Shown here piece by piece: positions 1 through 11,519 of a stretch of 45,995 bases of DNA. Position numbers and translations under genes: made by a program. Positions within the stretch are counted from its first letter, which is position 1; each line of letters opens with the position of its first letter. The DNA comes from Candidatus Omnitrophota bacterium (lineage in GTDB: Bacteria; Omnitrophota; Gorgyraeia; Zapsychrales; Fredricksoniimonadaceae): NCBI GenBank assembly GCA_903959815.1, contig CAJBYM010000084.1, positions 1 through 45,995 on the forward strand, written 5' to 3'. The notes beneath the pieces were generated by a model that was not told the DNA's origin, searched no databases, and was given only the letters and a program-made list of their open reading frames with translations.

Positions 1-327
1 AAATTTCAACAGACGCCGTTTGAAGCGATCAAGCTGATCAATGATTCCGGCGGGGTCGCGGTCATGGCACATCCTATTTTGACCCAGCGCGATGAGCTTA
101 TTCCTGAACTGGTTAAGGCGGGTTTGGGCGGTCTGGAGGCGTATTATCCCAATTGTTTGATGGCGAGTGTTAACTCTTATTTGGATATGGTTAAGAAATA
201 TGATCTTGTTGCAACAGGCGGATCTGATGCGCATGGTGCTTCGAAGACCAATACCCACATTGGAAAATCCTATGTTCCTTATCATTGGGTGGAACGATTG
301 AAAGAACGTGCGAAAAAAAGAATATGA
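1..327 (+). CDS. PHP-domain phosphoesterase, C-terminal part (5' truncated by window edge)
   Basis: Frame 1 is open from base 1; KFQQTPFEAIKLINDSGGVAVMAHP...GLEAYYP...ATGGSDAHG matches the PHP/TrpH-like C-terminal motifs (AHP, GSDxHG). Confidence 0.85.
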   Translation, partial: KFQQTPFEAIKLINDSGGVAVMAHPILTQRDELIPELVKAGLGGLEAYYPNCLMASVNSYLDMVKKYDLVATGGSDAHGASKTNTHIGKSYVPYHWVERLKERAKKRI

Positions 328-1406
328 CCTCTGATCAGAAATTTATGCAACGTGCGATCACTTTGGCGAAGCGGGCAACAGGTCATACCTCACCCAATCC
401 GCTGGTGGGCTGTGTGATCGTTAAGGATAAAAAGATCATTGCCCAGGGATGGCACAAGACCTGCGGCGGAGATCATGCCGAGGTGGATGCACTTAAGAAA
501 GCTGGTGTCAAAGCCAGGGGATCAACGATGTATGTGACCCTTGAGCCATGTGCTCATTGGGGGCGTACGCCGCCATGTGTGGATGCGGTTTTAGCCGCGG
601 GCATTAAAAAAGTCGTTGTGGCGATGCGAGACCCCAACCCTTTGACCAATGGGAAGTCGATCAGTAAGATGCGCGCACAGGGGCTTAAGGTTGTCACGGG
701 TGTATGTGGGGCTGATGCGCAGGCCATGAACCTTGCGTTCATTAAATATATTTCCAAAAAGATGCCTTATGTGACAGCCAAGATCGCGCAAACCATGGAT
801 GGCAAGGCGGGTGTTCGTGGTCGTTGTGTGCCATGGATCACGGCTCCGGCGACAAGGGCATGGGCTAAATTAAGACGCAATGAATTTGATGCGATCATGG
901 TTGGCGCCAATACCGTTCTTACAGACGATCCTCAGCTTAATGCACCGGATAAGGCGATCGTGAAGGTGGTGGTTGATGCGCGTTTAAGAACACCTTTGAA
1001 GGCAAAGCTTTTCAAGAATACGCAAGGTGTGAATATTATTCTGGTAACGACGGCTCTGGCATCGTGCGCGAAGATCAAGGCTTTTAAAAAGATGGGTGTG
1101 GGTGTGATGGTCTGCAAGGCCAGAGCCGGGCATGTCGATCTTAAAGCCATGTTGAAAGAGCTTGCAAAAAACGGACTTATCCGTATCTTAATAGAGGGTG
1201 GGCCGACACTTCTCGACGCTGCATGGAGAGGCGGATGTGTTGATCGCATGCATATTTATGTTGCCCCCAAGGTCATGGGCGGGGTCAAACCGGCTAATAT
1301 GATCGCAGGATTTGATATAGAAGCTTTGGCGGATACAAAAAGATTTAAGATCGTTCAAGTGGATCGTATTGGACAGGATCTTTTTATAGAGTGTGATGTG
1401 ATTTAG
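324..1406 (+). CDS. ribD: Bifunctional diaminohydroxyphosphoribosylaminopyrimidine deaminase / 5-amino-6-(5-phosphoribosylamino)uracil reductase
   Basis: ATGA overlap with the preceding gene; HAEVDAL and TLEPCAHWGRTPPC deaminase motifs; C-terminal reductase domain with LIEGGPTLLDAAW. Confidence 0.95.
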   Translation: MTSDQKFMQRAITLAKRATGHTSPNPLVGCVIVKDKKIIAQGWHKTCGGDHAEVDALKKAGVKARGSTMYVTLEPCAHWGRTPPCVDAVLAAGIKKVVVAMRDPNPLTNGKSISKMRAQGLKVVTGVCGADAQAMNLAFIKYISKKMPYVTAKIAQTMDGKAGVRGRCVPWITAPATRAWAKLRRNEFDAIMVGANTVLTDDPQLNAPDKAIVKVVVDARLRTPLKAKLFKNTQGVNIILVTTALASCAKIKAFKKMGVGVMVCKARAGHVDLKAMLKELAKNGLIRILIEGGPTLLDAAWRGGCVDRMHIYVAPKVMGGVKPANMIAGFDIEALADTKRFKIVQVDRIGQDLFIECDVI

Positions 1407-1425
1407 TGTTCATTTAATAGTTGGC

Positions 1426-1552
1426 ATTGCCGCATTACAGCCCTGCGGCATATCTTGTCGCTCAGACAGCAGAGACCGTCTTGTTTTCATAAGGAATGTA
1501 AGCCGGTCTCTGAACTCGCGCCTGCGATATGCCGCAGGGCTGTAGCGGCAAT
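1426..1552. repeat. 127-bp nested inverted repeat between ribD and ribE
   Basis: attgccgc (1426-1433) pairs with gcggcaat (1545-1552); acagccctgcggcatatc (1437-1454) pairs perfectly with gatatgccgcagggctgt (1526-1543); cagagaccg (1470-1478) pairs with cggtctctg (1504-1512). Confidence 0.9.
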
Positions 1553-1575
1553 AGTATTCATATAATGGAGATGAT

Positions 1576-2160
1576 ATGTTCACAGGTATTGTAGAAGCGA
1601 TGGCGAAAATCAAGGGCATGCAAAAGCGTGAGAATCTTTATACGCTTGCGATTGAGAAGCCGAAAGCTTTTAATGATATTAAGATCGGTGATAGCATTTC
1701 CAATGATGGTGTTTGCCTTACGGTAACCGCGAATAAGGCGGGATGTCTGTATTTTGACCTGATGAAAGAGACATTGGATGCCACGACCCTTAAGCATGTG
1801 AGGCCGGGCCATAAGGTCAATCTTGAGCGTGCCATGAAGGCGGATGCACGCATGGGCGGACATTTTGTAACAGGCCATGTGGACGCTGTGGCTCGTATTA
1901 TGAAGGTGGTCGTGCTCCCGAATTATGTTGAGTATCAAATTGCCATTCCAAAATCTATCAGGAAGTTCATTGCGGCCAAAGGTTCGGTCGCGATCGACGG
2001 CATTAGCCTGACCGTGGGTGCCGTTAAAAAGGACTGGTTCGCTGTTTATTTTATTCCGCACACGCTTGCCGTTACTACGATCGGCACCAAGAAGGCAGGG
2101 GATGAAGTGAATATTGAGGCGGATCTGTTGGCCCGTTATATTTTAAATGCGAAAGGATAA
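1576..2160 (+). CDS. ribE: Riboflavin synthase alpha chain
   Basis: MFTGIVEAMAKI start, duplicated lumazine-binding domains, NDGVCLTV and IDGISLTV motifs; GGAG SD at 1565-1568. Confidence 0.95.
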   Translation: MFTGIVEAMAKIKGMQKRENLYTLAIEKPKAFNDIKIGDSISNDGVCLTVTANKAGCLYFDLMKETLDATTLKHVRPGHKVNLERAMKADARMGGHFVTGHVDAVARIMKVVVLPNYVEYQIAIPKSIRKFIAAKGSVAIDGISLTVGAVKKDWFAVYFIPHTLAVTTIGTKKAGDEVNIEADLLARYILNAKG

Positions 2161-2163
2161 AAC

Positions 2164-2598
2164 ATGGAATTGAGCATTCAGGAAATTCAAAAGGTCATCC
2201 CGCATCGCTTCCCGTTTCTTATGATCGATCGCGTGATCGAACTGGTCCCCAATGAAAAACTTGTGGCCATCAAGAACGTGTCGGTCAATGAAGCCCAGTT
2301 CCAGGGGCATTTCCCCGACGAGAAAGTGATGCCGGGCGTGCTCATGCTCGAGGCCATGGCCCAGGCCGGATGTATTTATTTCTACTACTCGAAGAATATG
2401 CAGGGCAAGAACTTGATCTATTATTTGGCTAAAACAACAGCCAAATTCCACAGGGTTGTTGTGCCGGGTGATCAACTGCGCATTGAAGTCAAGACGGTCA
2501 AGTTGTTGGCCAAGGTGGGTTTTCTGGAGTGTAAGGCGTTTGTGGGGGATGAGATCGCGGTCGAAGCGGAGATCGGGTTTGGCATCAAAGAAGTTTGA
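2164..2598 (+). CDS. fabZ: 3-hydroxyacyl-[ACP] dehydratase FabZ
   Basis: [39 protein letters not shown] signature. Confidence 0.95.
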   Translation: MELSIQEIQKVIPHRFPFLMIDRVIELVPNEKLVAIKNVSVNEAQFQGHFPDEKVMPGVLMLEAMAQAGCIYFYYSKNMQGKNLIYYLAKTTAKFHRVVVPGDQLRIEVKTVKLLAKVGFLECKAFVGDEIAVEAEIGFGIKEV

Positions 2599-2623
2599 CG
2601 TCTTAAAGCTTCAATGTTAGAAT
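2595..2623 (+). promoter_or_regulatory. Sigma70-type promoter for the tRNA-Pro transcript, overlapping the fabZ stop
   Basis: TTGACG (2595-2600), 17-bp spacer, TAGAAT (2618-2623). Confidence 0.6.
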
Positions 2624-2677
2624 GGCAAATTCTTAAGCCCCTTTCCGAAGGGGGTTGTAAAATAAATTTTCATATAG

Positions 2678-2751
2678 CGGGGGGTAGCGCAGCTGGCTAG
2701 CGCGCAACGTTCGGGACGTTGAGGTCGGGGGTTCAAAACCCCCCCTCCCGA
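2678..2751 (+). tRNA. tRNA-Pro, anticodon CGG (no encoded CCA)
   Basis: Acceptor CGGGGGG/CCTCCCG, TA at positions 8-9, anticodon arm CAACG-TTCGGGA-CGTTG, T arm GGGGG-TTCAAAA-CCCCC, discriminator A. Confidence 0.9.
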
Positions 2752-2794
2752 TTTTTTCTTGTTTTGTTCTGGCGCCTCCTGTCCATGAGGTCTT

Positions 2795-5608
<2,814 letters not shown>

Positions 5609-5612
<4 letters not shown>

Positions 5613-6499
5613 AAGCTCTGATCGCGGAATTCCTGAATTATCTTTCCGTTGAGCGCGGGCTTGCGAAGAATACACTTATGGCGTATGAGCGGGATCTTCA
5701 GGCGTATGTCATGTACCTTGAAAAGACGGTTGGTCTGAAAGATCCAAAGGGGATCAAGCATCCACATATCAGTGCGTATATGCTGGTTCAGAAGAAAGCC
5801 AAAATGGCCGCAACATCCATTTGCAGGAGTCTGGCCGCGATCCGCATGTTCCATCGTTTTCTCGTGCGTGAATCTTTTGCGACAGAGGATCCGACGGGTT
5901 TGGTCGATACGCCCAAACTGTGGCAGCGCATTCCGGATGTTTTAAGTCAGGTCGAAGTTGTCGCGATGATCAACGCGGCCTCAGGCAAGGACGCACAGAG
6001 TATCAGGGATCGTGCCATGCTTGAACTTTTTTATGCTTCGGGGTTGCGCGTTTCTGAATTGGTGGCGCTTCGCCTTGAAGATGTGAATTTGGAGACGGGG
6101 ATCGTCCTTTGCATGGGTAAGGGTAGCAAGGAGCGCCTGATTCCTGTCGGAGGAAAAGCGCGTGAGGCGATGGAGATCTATCTGACGAAAGCCAGGGCCA
6201 AGCTTCTTAAGGGGCGGGCAGACGGCGTGATCTTTATCAGCCGTCTCGGCAAGAAGTTGTCGCGGCAAAGTGCCTGGAAGACCATTAAATTTTACGCGCG
6301 TAAAGCTGGGGTTAAAAAAAATATCAAGCCTCACAGTATGCGTCACACGTTTGCCACACATCTTCTGGAGCATGGTGCAGATCTTCGCAGTGTTCAGGAA
6401 ATGTTGGGGCATTCGGATATTTCAACCACACAGATCTATACGCATGTGGATAAAGAGCGGTTACGTCGTGTGCATAAAGAATTTCATCCCAGGGGATAG
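5609..6499 (+). CDS. Site-specific tyrosine recombinase, XerC/XerD type
   Basis: N-terminal SAM-like domain; catalytic ASGLRVSELVAL, PHSMRHTFATHLLEHGADLRSVQEMLGH, TQIYTHV. Confidence 0.93.
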
Positions 6500-6505
6500 G
6501 GTCAG

Positions 6506-7402
6506 ATGAAACGTGTTAAGTTTTCATTGTTTTCAAAGGATGTCCAAAATCTTTTAAAGGCTGTTGGTGCGCAGGCTGATCTTGCGGACATGCGTGCGTA
6601 CCTTGTCGGTGGTGCGGTGCGGGATATTTTTCTTCAACAGCCTAGCCTGGATATTGATATTGTTATCGAGGGTGACGGGTTCGCTTTTGCCCGTAAGTTA
6701 GCCACAAAATTTAAAGCTGAAGCTGTTTTTCATGAAAGGTTCAGGACGGCGGCGCTTACCCTCAAGGACGGGATGGTCCTAGATGTGGTGACCGCGCGAC
6801 GCGAGACGTATACCCAGCCGGGGGCTTTGCCTGATATTATACCTGCGACGATGAAGGAAGATCTTTTGCGCCGGGATTTTACGGTTAATGCATTAGCGGC
6901 AGGGTTGAATACGGATAATTTTGGTGTTTTACGTGATGATGTCGGAGGCTTGGATGATCTGGGATCCAAGTTGATCCGTGTCATGCATGAGCAGAGCTTC
7001 ACAGATGATCCGGGCCGTATTTTGCGCGCGGCGCGGTATGCCGTGCGGTTTGGTTTTCAGTTTGAGGCTTTGACGCAGGATCTTCTGGATCAGGCTGTGG
7101 CGCAGGATGTTTTTAAAACATTAACACCGGCGCGTTATTTTGTTGAATTGCGTCGCATTCTTGATGAGAAGGATCCGGCGCCGATCCTGGATCTTCTGTC
7201 GGCATGGGGTGCGATGCGTTATGTGACCTATGAATCCGCTGATCGGACCAGGCTTGTGGCCACAGGTCCGGATGCGGGTTGGGAGATACGTTTTGCTGCG
7301 CTTCTCAAAGGAACATCTGCCCTGCAGGCAGACCAGCTGGGTATGATTTTTAATTTAACCCGATCTGCACGACAAAAAATTGCTCAGGCTTTGCAAGCAT
7401 GA
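6506..7402 (+). CDS. tRNA nucleotidyltransferase / poly(A) polymerase family protein (short form)
   Basis: YLVGGAVRDIFLQQPSLDIDIVIEGDG, RRDFTVNALA, DDPGRILRAARYAVRFGF. Only 298 aa. Confidence 0.88.
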   Translation: MKRVKFSLFSKDVQNLLKAVGAQADLADMRAYLVGGAVRDIFLQQPSLDIDIVIEGDGFAFARKLATKFKAEAVFHERFRTAALTLKDGMVLDVVTARRETYTQPGALPDIIPATMKEDLLRRDFTVNALAAGLNTDNFGVLRDDVGGLDDLGSKLIRVMHEQSFTDDPGRILRAARYAVRFGFQFEALTQDLLDQAVAQDVFKTLTPARYFVELRRILDEKDPAPILDLLSAWGAMRYVTYESADRTRLVATGPDAGWEIRFAALLKGTSALQADQLGMIFNLTRSARQKIAQALQA

Positions 7403-7418
7403 TGAGTTCTGTTATGCT
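7391..7418 (+). promoter_or_regulatory. Possible promoter for rbfA
   Basis: TTGCAA (7391-7396), 16-bp spacer, TATGCT (7413-7418), overlapping the 3' end of the upstream gene. Confidence 0.35.
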
Positions 7419-7445
7419 TGTGGGGTTAATCAAAGGATATTGACC

Positions 7446-7850
7446 ATGGACCGGATGGATAAGATCAATCAGCTTTTCAAGCGCGAGGTCAGCAGCATGA
7501 TCCTCTTGGGAGAGATCAGGGATCCGCGCATTAAATTTGTGACCATTACATTTGCCGACGTGAGCAAGGATCTTAGCTGGGCACATATCGGTTTTAGTAT
7601 CCTTTCGGAGGATCCTCGTGAATTGCAGGATGTCCAGGCGGGTCTTAAGTCCGCGAGCGGCATGGTGCGGCGTTTGATGGGGGAGCGTGTCAGTTTGCGT
7701 CACATCCCGCAGATCAAGTTTGTTTATGATGATACGATCGCCAAGAGTGTTTATATGACCAAGACATTTGAACAGCTTCAGCGTGAACGCATCGAGCGCG
7801 GCGTAGAGCCTGTGCCTGAGGTGGTTAAACAAGAGGGTGAGGATGCTTAA
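7446..7850 (+). CDS. rbfA: Ribosome-binding factor A
   Basis: MDRMDKINQLFKREVSSMILLGEIRDPRIKFVTITFADVSKDLSWAHIGFS; followed by nrnA-truB-ribF. Confidence 0.92.
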   Translation: MDRMDKINQLFKREVSSMILLGEIRDPRIKFVTITFADVSKDLSWAHIGFSILSEDPRELQDVQAGLKSASGMVRRLMGERVSLRHIPQIKFVYDDTIAKSVYMTKTFEQLQRERIERGVEPVPEVVKQEGEDA

Positions 7851-7853
7851 GTG

Positions 7854-8816
7854 ATGCAACGTTCGATCCTCCGCACGATCAAGGCGCATACAAGATTTAT
7901 TGTGACCATGCATGTCAATCCCGATCCTGATGCGCTGGGCTCTGCCTTGGCCATGACGATCTTTTTACGTTCCCTTGGCAAAGAAGTCTCGCTTGTTAAT
8001 GATAGTGCTTATCCGTCGTGGCTTAGGTTCATGCCGCAGAGCAAGTTGTGCCGGGCATTTTCTGCGTCCCTTGTTAAGGCATTAAAACCTGAAGTCCTGA
8101 TCGTGCTCGATTGCGGTGATATTCGCCGGATTGGACAAGTGGCTCAATGGGCGGGCCGTGGAGTCAAGATCATCAATATTGATCATCATGTGACCAATAC
8201 GCGATTCGGTGATCAGAATCTTATTGATATCAAATCCTCCTCTACATCCGAGATCTTGTACGGGTTTCTTAAGACGGCACGTTGTCGATTGACCCGTGAT
8301 ATGGCGGTTGCGCTATATCTCGGTATTCTGACGGATACGGGGTCATTTGGTTTTGATTCGACCAGTGCCCATACCCATGAGGTGATCGCAGAGCTTTTGA
8401 AGTTTGACCTGCCTGTTGGAGAGCTCTACCGCCAGGTTTATGAAACAATGCCCAAGAATGACCTGAAGCCTTTCTTGTCGCTGATGAATACGCTGACCCT
8501 TCATCATGACGAGAAAATCGCTTGTTTGACAATTACGCAGAGTCAGGCCAAGAAGTTTTCGGATGATTTTGATCTTAAGGATAAGGTCTTTGGATTTTTG
8601 CGTGCGGTCAAAGGGATTGAGGTCATTATGATCCTGGCTGAACAGCAGAAGAAAAAGACGCGTTTAAATTTTCGCAGCCGCGGCAAAGTGGATGTTGCAC
8701 GTTTTGCGTCCCAATTCAACGGTGGCGGGCACAGGAATGCGAGCGGCGGGTTTTTGGATATGCCGCTTAAGCGTGCCAGGGCCTGTGTGCTAAAAGAGAT
8801 CGTGAAGGCTTTATGA
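7854..8816 (+). CDS. nrnA: DHH/DHHA1 phosphoesterase (bifunctional oligoribonuclease / pAp phosphatase NrnA-like)
   Basis: HVNPDPDALGSALAM, LIVLDCGD, IDHHVTN, GILTDTGSF, C-terminal FNGGGHRNASG. Confidence 0.92.
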   Translation: MQRSILRTIKAHTRFIVTMHVNPDPDALGSALAMTIFLRSLGKEVSLVNDSAYPSWLRFMPQSKLCRAFSASLVKALKPEVLIVLDCGDIRRIGQVAQWAGRGVKIINIDHHVTNTRFGDQNLIDIKSSSTSEILYGFLKTARCRLTRDMAVALYLGILTDTGSFGFDSTSAHTHEVIAELLKFDLPVGELYRQVYETMPKNDLKPFLSLMNTLTLHHDEKIACLTITQSQAKKFSDDFDLKDKVFGFLRAVKGIEVIMILAEQQKKKTRLNFRSRGKVDVARFASQFNGGGHRNASGGFLDMPLKRARACVLKEIVKAL

Positions 8817-9484
8817 CCGACGGTATCATTGTTGTGGATAAGCCTTCGGGGATGACATCGCATGATGTGGTGGCGATCATCCGTCGAAAGATCAGGCAAA
8901 AACGCGTTGGTCATGCCGGTACACTGGATCCTTTGGCGACAGGTGTTCTGGTGATCCTCGTTGGAAAGTCAACGTGCTTATTTGATAAGTTCGTGGGTTT
9001 TGATAAAGCTTATGGGGCCACATTAAAGCTCGGTGTGAAAACGCGCAGTGCGGATATTCAAGGCGAGGTTCTTTTGGAACGGCCTTTTGATGCTATTACA
9101 CAGGCGATGGTTTTGGCATCGTTTAAAAAGTTTACGGGATTGATCGAGCAGGTCCCTCCTATGGTTTCGGCGGTGAAGCATAAAGGTGAGCGTCTTTATA
9201 AGCTCGCGCGTCAGGGGATTACGGTTGAGCGCCCCTCTCGTCAGGTCAGGGTGGACAAGCTTGATCTCCTTGAATTTGCGCCGCCTTTGGTCAAACTTTA
9301 CCTGGCATGTTCTAAGGGCACGTATGTTCGTCAGGTTGCGGAAGATGTGGGTGAGGATCTGGGATGTGGTGCTTGCATCACCGAGATCCGCCGTACGCAA
9401 GTCGGTCCTTTTACCATCAATGAAGCTATAAAACTCGACGATGTCAATGAAACGCATATTCATCCGTGGCACCCTCCCGCATAA
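8813..9484 (+). CDS. truB: tRNA pseudouridine(55) synthase
   Basis: GIIVVDKPSGMTSHDVV, RVGHAGTLDPLATGVLVILVG, KGTYVRQVAEDVG. Confidence 0.95.
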   Translation: MTDGIIVVDKPSGMTSHDVVAIIRRKIRQKRVGHAGTLDPLATGVLVILVGKSTCLFDKFVGFDKAYGATLKLGVKTRSADIQGEVLLERPFDAITQAMVLASFKKFTGLIEQVPPMVSAVKHKGERLYKLARQGITVERPSRQVRVDKLDLLEFAPPLVKLYLACSKGTYVRQVAEDVGEDLGCGACITEIRRTQVGPFTINEAIKLDDVNETHIHPWHPPA

Positions 9485-10382
9485 GCTTGCCGGTTCTGTG
9501 GCGGCCATCGGTGTCTTTGATGGCGTTCATCGCGGGCATCAGAAAGTTATTCGTCGTGCTGTAGCCGAGGCGCGCCGCCTGGGCGTTGTTTCAGTTGTCG
9601 TGACGTTTGATCCCCATCCTGTGGACGTCCTTCATCCTCAAAGATTCTTGCCTTATATTATGACGCTTGAGCATCGCCTTGATCTCATTGAAGCCTTGGG
9701 GGTGGATCTGTGTATCGTTGTAAAATTTGACAAAGTTTTTTCTTCACAGCCGCCAGGGCTTTTTGTTCGTGATTTTCTGGTTGGTCAATTGAATGTTAAG
9801 AAGGTGATCATTGGCCGTGATTTTCATTTTGGCCGAAGGCGTAAAGGATCCACTGCGTTGTTAAAGTCCATTGGCCAAGAGGTCGGTTTTTCTGTTGAGC
9901 AGATGAATATAATAAAGAATACTAATAAAAATATAAAATCTACTTATATAAAGAAATTAATCTCCGACGGAGATCTTTCTTGCCTGAAGCAGTTTTTGTC
10001 CCGCCCTTATTCATTTTTGGGTGAAGTGGAAAAGGGTGATGCGCGCGGCCGCAAGTTGGGATACCGCACTGCAAACTTTAAAAAAGAAAACGTTGTTATT
10101 CTTCCTTCTGGAATTTACTTTGTGCGCGCTCATGGGGACAAAAAGGCGCATAATGGGTTGTGTTATATCGGCCGTAGGCCAACGTTTAAGCACGCGGATG
10201 CACAGGTTGTTCAGGAGTTGCATTTACTGGATTATCACGGCAATCTTTATGGCCAGAAGATCTGTGTTGAATTTCTTAAGAAGTTGCGCGATGACAGAAA
10301 ATTCTCCGACGGTAACGAACTTGTTTCTCAAATTGAATCTGATGTTAGGAAAGCCCGCGCATTCTTTGCGCGCCTGCGATAA
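9441..10382 (+). CDS. ribF: Bifunctional riboflavin kinase / FAD synthetase
   Basis: AAIGVFDGVHRGHQKVI, VIIGRDFHFGRRRKG, RPYSFLGEVEKGDARGRKLGYRTANF. Confidence 0.94.
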   Translation: MSMKRIFIRGTLPHKLAGSVAAIGVFDGVHRGHQKVIRRAVAEARRLGVVSVVVTFDPHPVDVLHPQRFLPYIMTLEHRLDLIEALGVDLCIVVKFDKVFSSQPPGLFVRDFLVGQLNVKKVIIGRDFHFGRRRKGSTALLKSIGQEVGFSVEQMNIIKNTNKNIKSTYIKKLISDGDLSCLKQFLSRPYSFLGEVEKGDARGRKLGYRTANFKKENVVILPSGIYFVRAHGDKKAHNGLCYIGRRPTFKHADAQVVQELHLLDYHGNLYGQKICVEFLKKLRDDRKFSDGNELVSQIESDVRKARAFFARLR

Positions 10383-10639
10383 TTCTTCATAAAACCCACC
10401 TATATTTTTCTCATTTTAAAAGTCTTCATTCGCCATGCTTTGATGCATGTTTTGAGGCTCGTTTTTGCCTCTGGTGGAGTGGTTTTTTAAAGGATATTTT
10501 TTAAGTTAAAGCCTTTAAATTGATGGTCACTGGCCCTAGAGTGCTCATTTTCCGGCATTTAATTCTACCCTATTTGACGACGACAAAACACCCATTTTAT
10601 GGCCTTTAAAAAGAAATAAGAAAAGAGGTGGTTATTTTA

Positions 10640-10668
10640 TTGACAGGCTGGGGGCGCATCACTATACT
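10640..10668 (+). promoter_or_regulatory. Strong sigma70-type promoter of the dcw cluster
   Basis: TTGACA (10640-10645), 17-bp spacer, TATACT (10663-10668). Confidence 0.85.
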
Positions 10669-10679
10669 TGTGAATGTCG

Positions 10680-10709
10680 GTGGAGGAAAGTGGTGGAAAG
10701 TGGTTTAAG
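10680..10709 (+). promoter_or_regulatory. MraZ-box-like operator: three 10-bp-period direct repeats
   Basis: gtggaggaaa / gtggtggaaa / gtggtttaag start at 10680, 10690 and 10700, between the promoter and the mraZ ATG. Confidence 0.8.
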
Positions 10710-10739
10710 TTCCAAAAGCCGATCAAATGAGGTAAGGAT

Positions 10740-11177
10740 ATGTTTTACGGCGAATATACCCACAATCTGGATGCCAAAGGAAGGTTGATCCTTCCTGCAC
10801 GATTTCGTGAGGTGGCAGACCATAACAGCATTTCCAGGTTCTTCGTCACACGCGGTCTTGAGGCCTGTGTGTTCATGTTCGCTGAGGCGGAGTGGAAGCA
10901 GTATGAACAGAAATTCCGTGATGTGCCTTTTACCAAGCAGGATTCGCGCACATTCAATCGTATGTTTTTTGCCGGAGCTGTGGATGTGACGCCGGATAAA
11001 CAGGGGCGTTTCATTATTCCGCAGTACCTTAAAGATTTTGCCGGGATCAAGGAGAAAAGCGTGATCATCGGTGTTTCGAACCGTATCGAAATTTGGGATC
11101 ATGAACGCTGGCAGGAATATTTTTCCAAGTCGAGCAAGTTGTTTGAACAAACGGCGGAAAATATCCTGAGCTTATAG
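10740..11177 (+). CDS. mraZ: Transcriptional regulator MraZ
   Basis: MFYGEYTHNLDAKGRLILPARFRE and DKQGRFIIPQYLKDFAGI, two SpoVT-AbrB-like repeats. Confidence 0.95.
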   Translation: MFYGEYTHNLDAKGRLILPARFREVADHNSISRFFVTRGLEACVFMFAEAEWKQYEQKFRDVPFTKQDSRTFNRMFFAGAVDVTPDKQGRFIIPQYLKDFAGIKEKSVIIGVSNRIEIWDHERWQEYFSKSSKLFEQTAENILSL

Positions 11178-11209
11178 TCTTGAACAACCCCATTTTCAGG
11201 AGGTGAACC

Positions 11210-11497
11210 ATGATCACCTACGCTAATCAAAAACTTGTTTTTAAACACATGATCGAGCTGCCTCATTGCGAGTGCGTTTTTTGTTCCACGCAGGAAGAGC
11301 AGACGGGCCGGACCCATCTGTTTTTGGTGTTCAAGGAACGCCAGAAGGTCTATATGCGTAACGGCATCAAGGGCAACTGGGAAGAGGTCACTAATCCTGA
11401 AGAGCACAATGTGGTGTGGGATGGATTTGAGAACGCGATCACGGAACGCAAGATCCCGAGCTTTGTCGCATCGTCGACTGATCTGGCGAGCTTGTGA
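11210..11497 (+). CDS. Small conserved-looking hypothetical protein between mraZ and rsmH
   Basis: 95-aa ORF with strong SD (aggaggtgaacc ATG), containing CECVFC; sits in the operon. Confidence 0.7.
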   Translation: MITYANQKLVFKHMIELPHCECVFCSTQEEQTGRTHLFLVFKERQKVYMRNGIKGNWEEVTNPEEHNVVWDGFENAITERKIPSFVASSTDLASL

Positions 11498-11519
11498 GCG
11501 TGTTGGAATATTTTGTTCT

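Noticed and set aside
1410-1619. 69-aa minus-strand ORF spanning the ribD-ribE palindrome
   Set aside because: Covers the inverted repeat and runs into ribE; composition is explained by the palindrome, with no coding support.
2636-2656. gcccctttccgaaggggg hairpin as terminator of fabZ
   Set aside because: Stem is plausible but no T-tract follows; it lies in the tRNA leader and may only be part of tRNA processing. Not strong enough to annotate.
10560-10605. Second mraZ promoter (TTGACG ... TTATGG) upstream of the main one
   Set aside because: The -10 is poor; the TTGACA-17-TATACT promoter downstream is much stronger.
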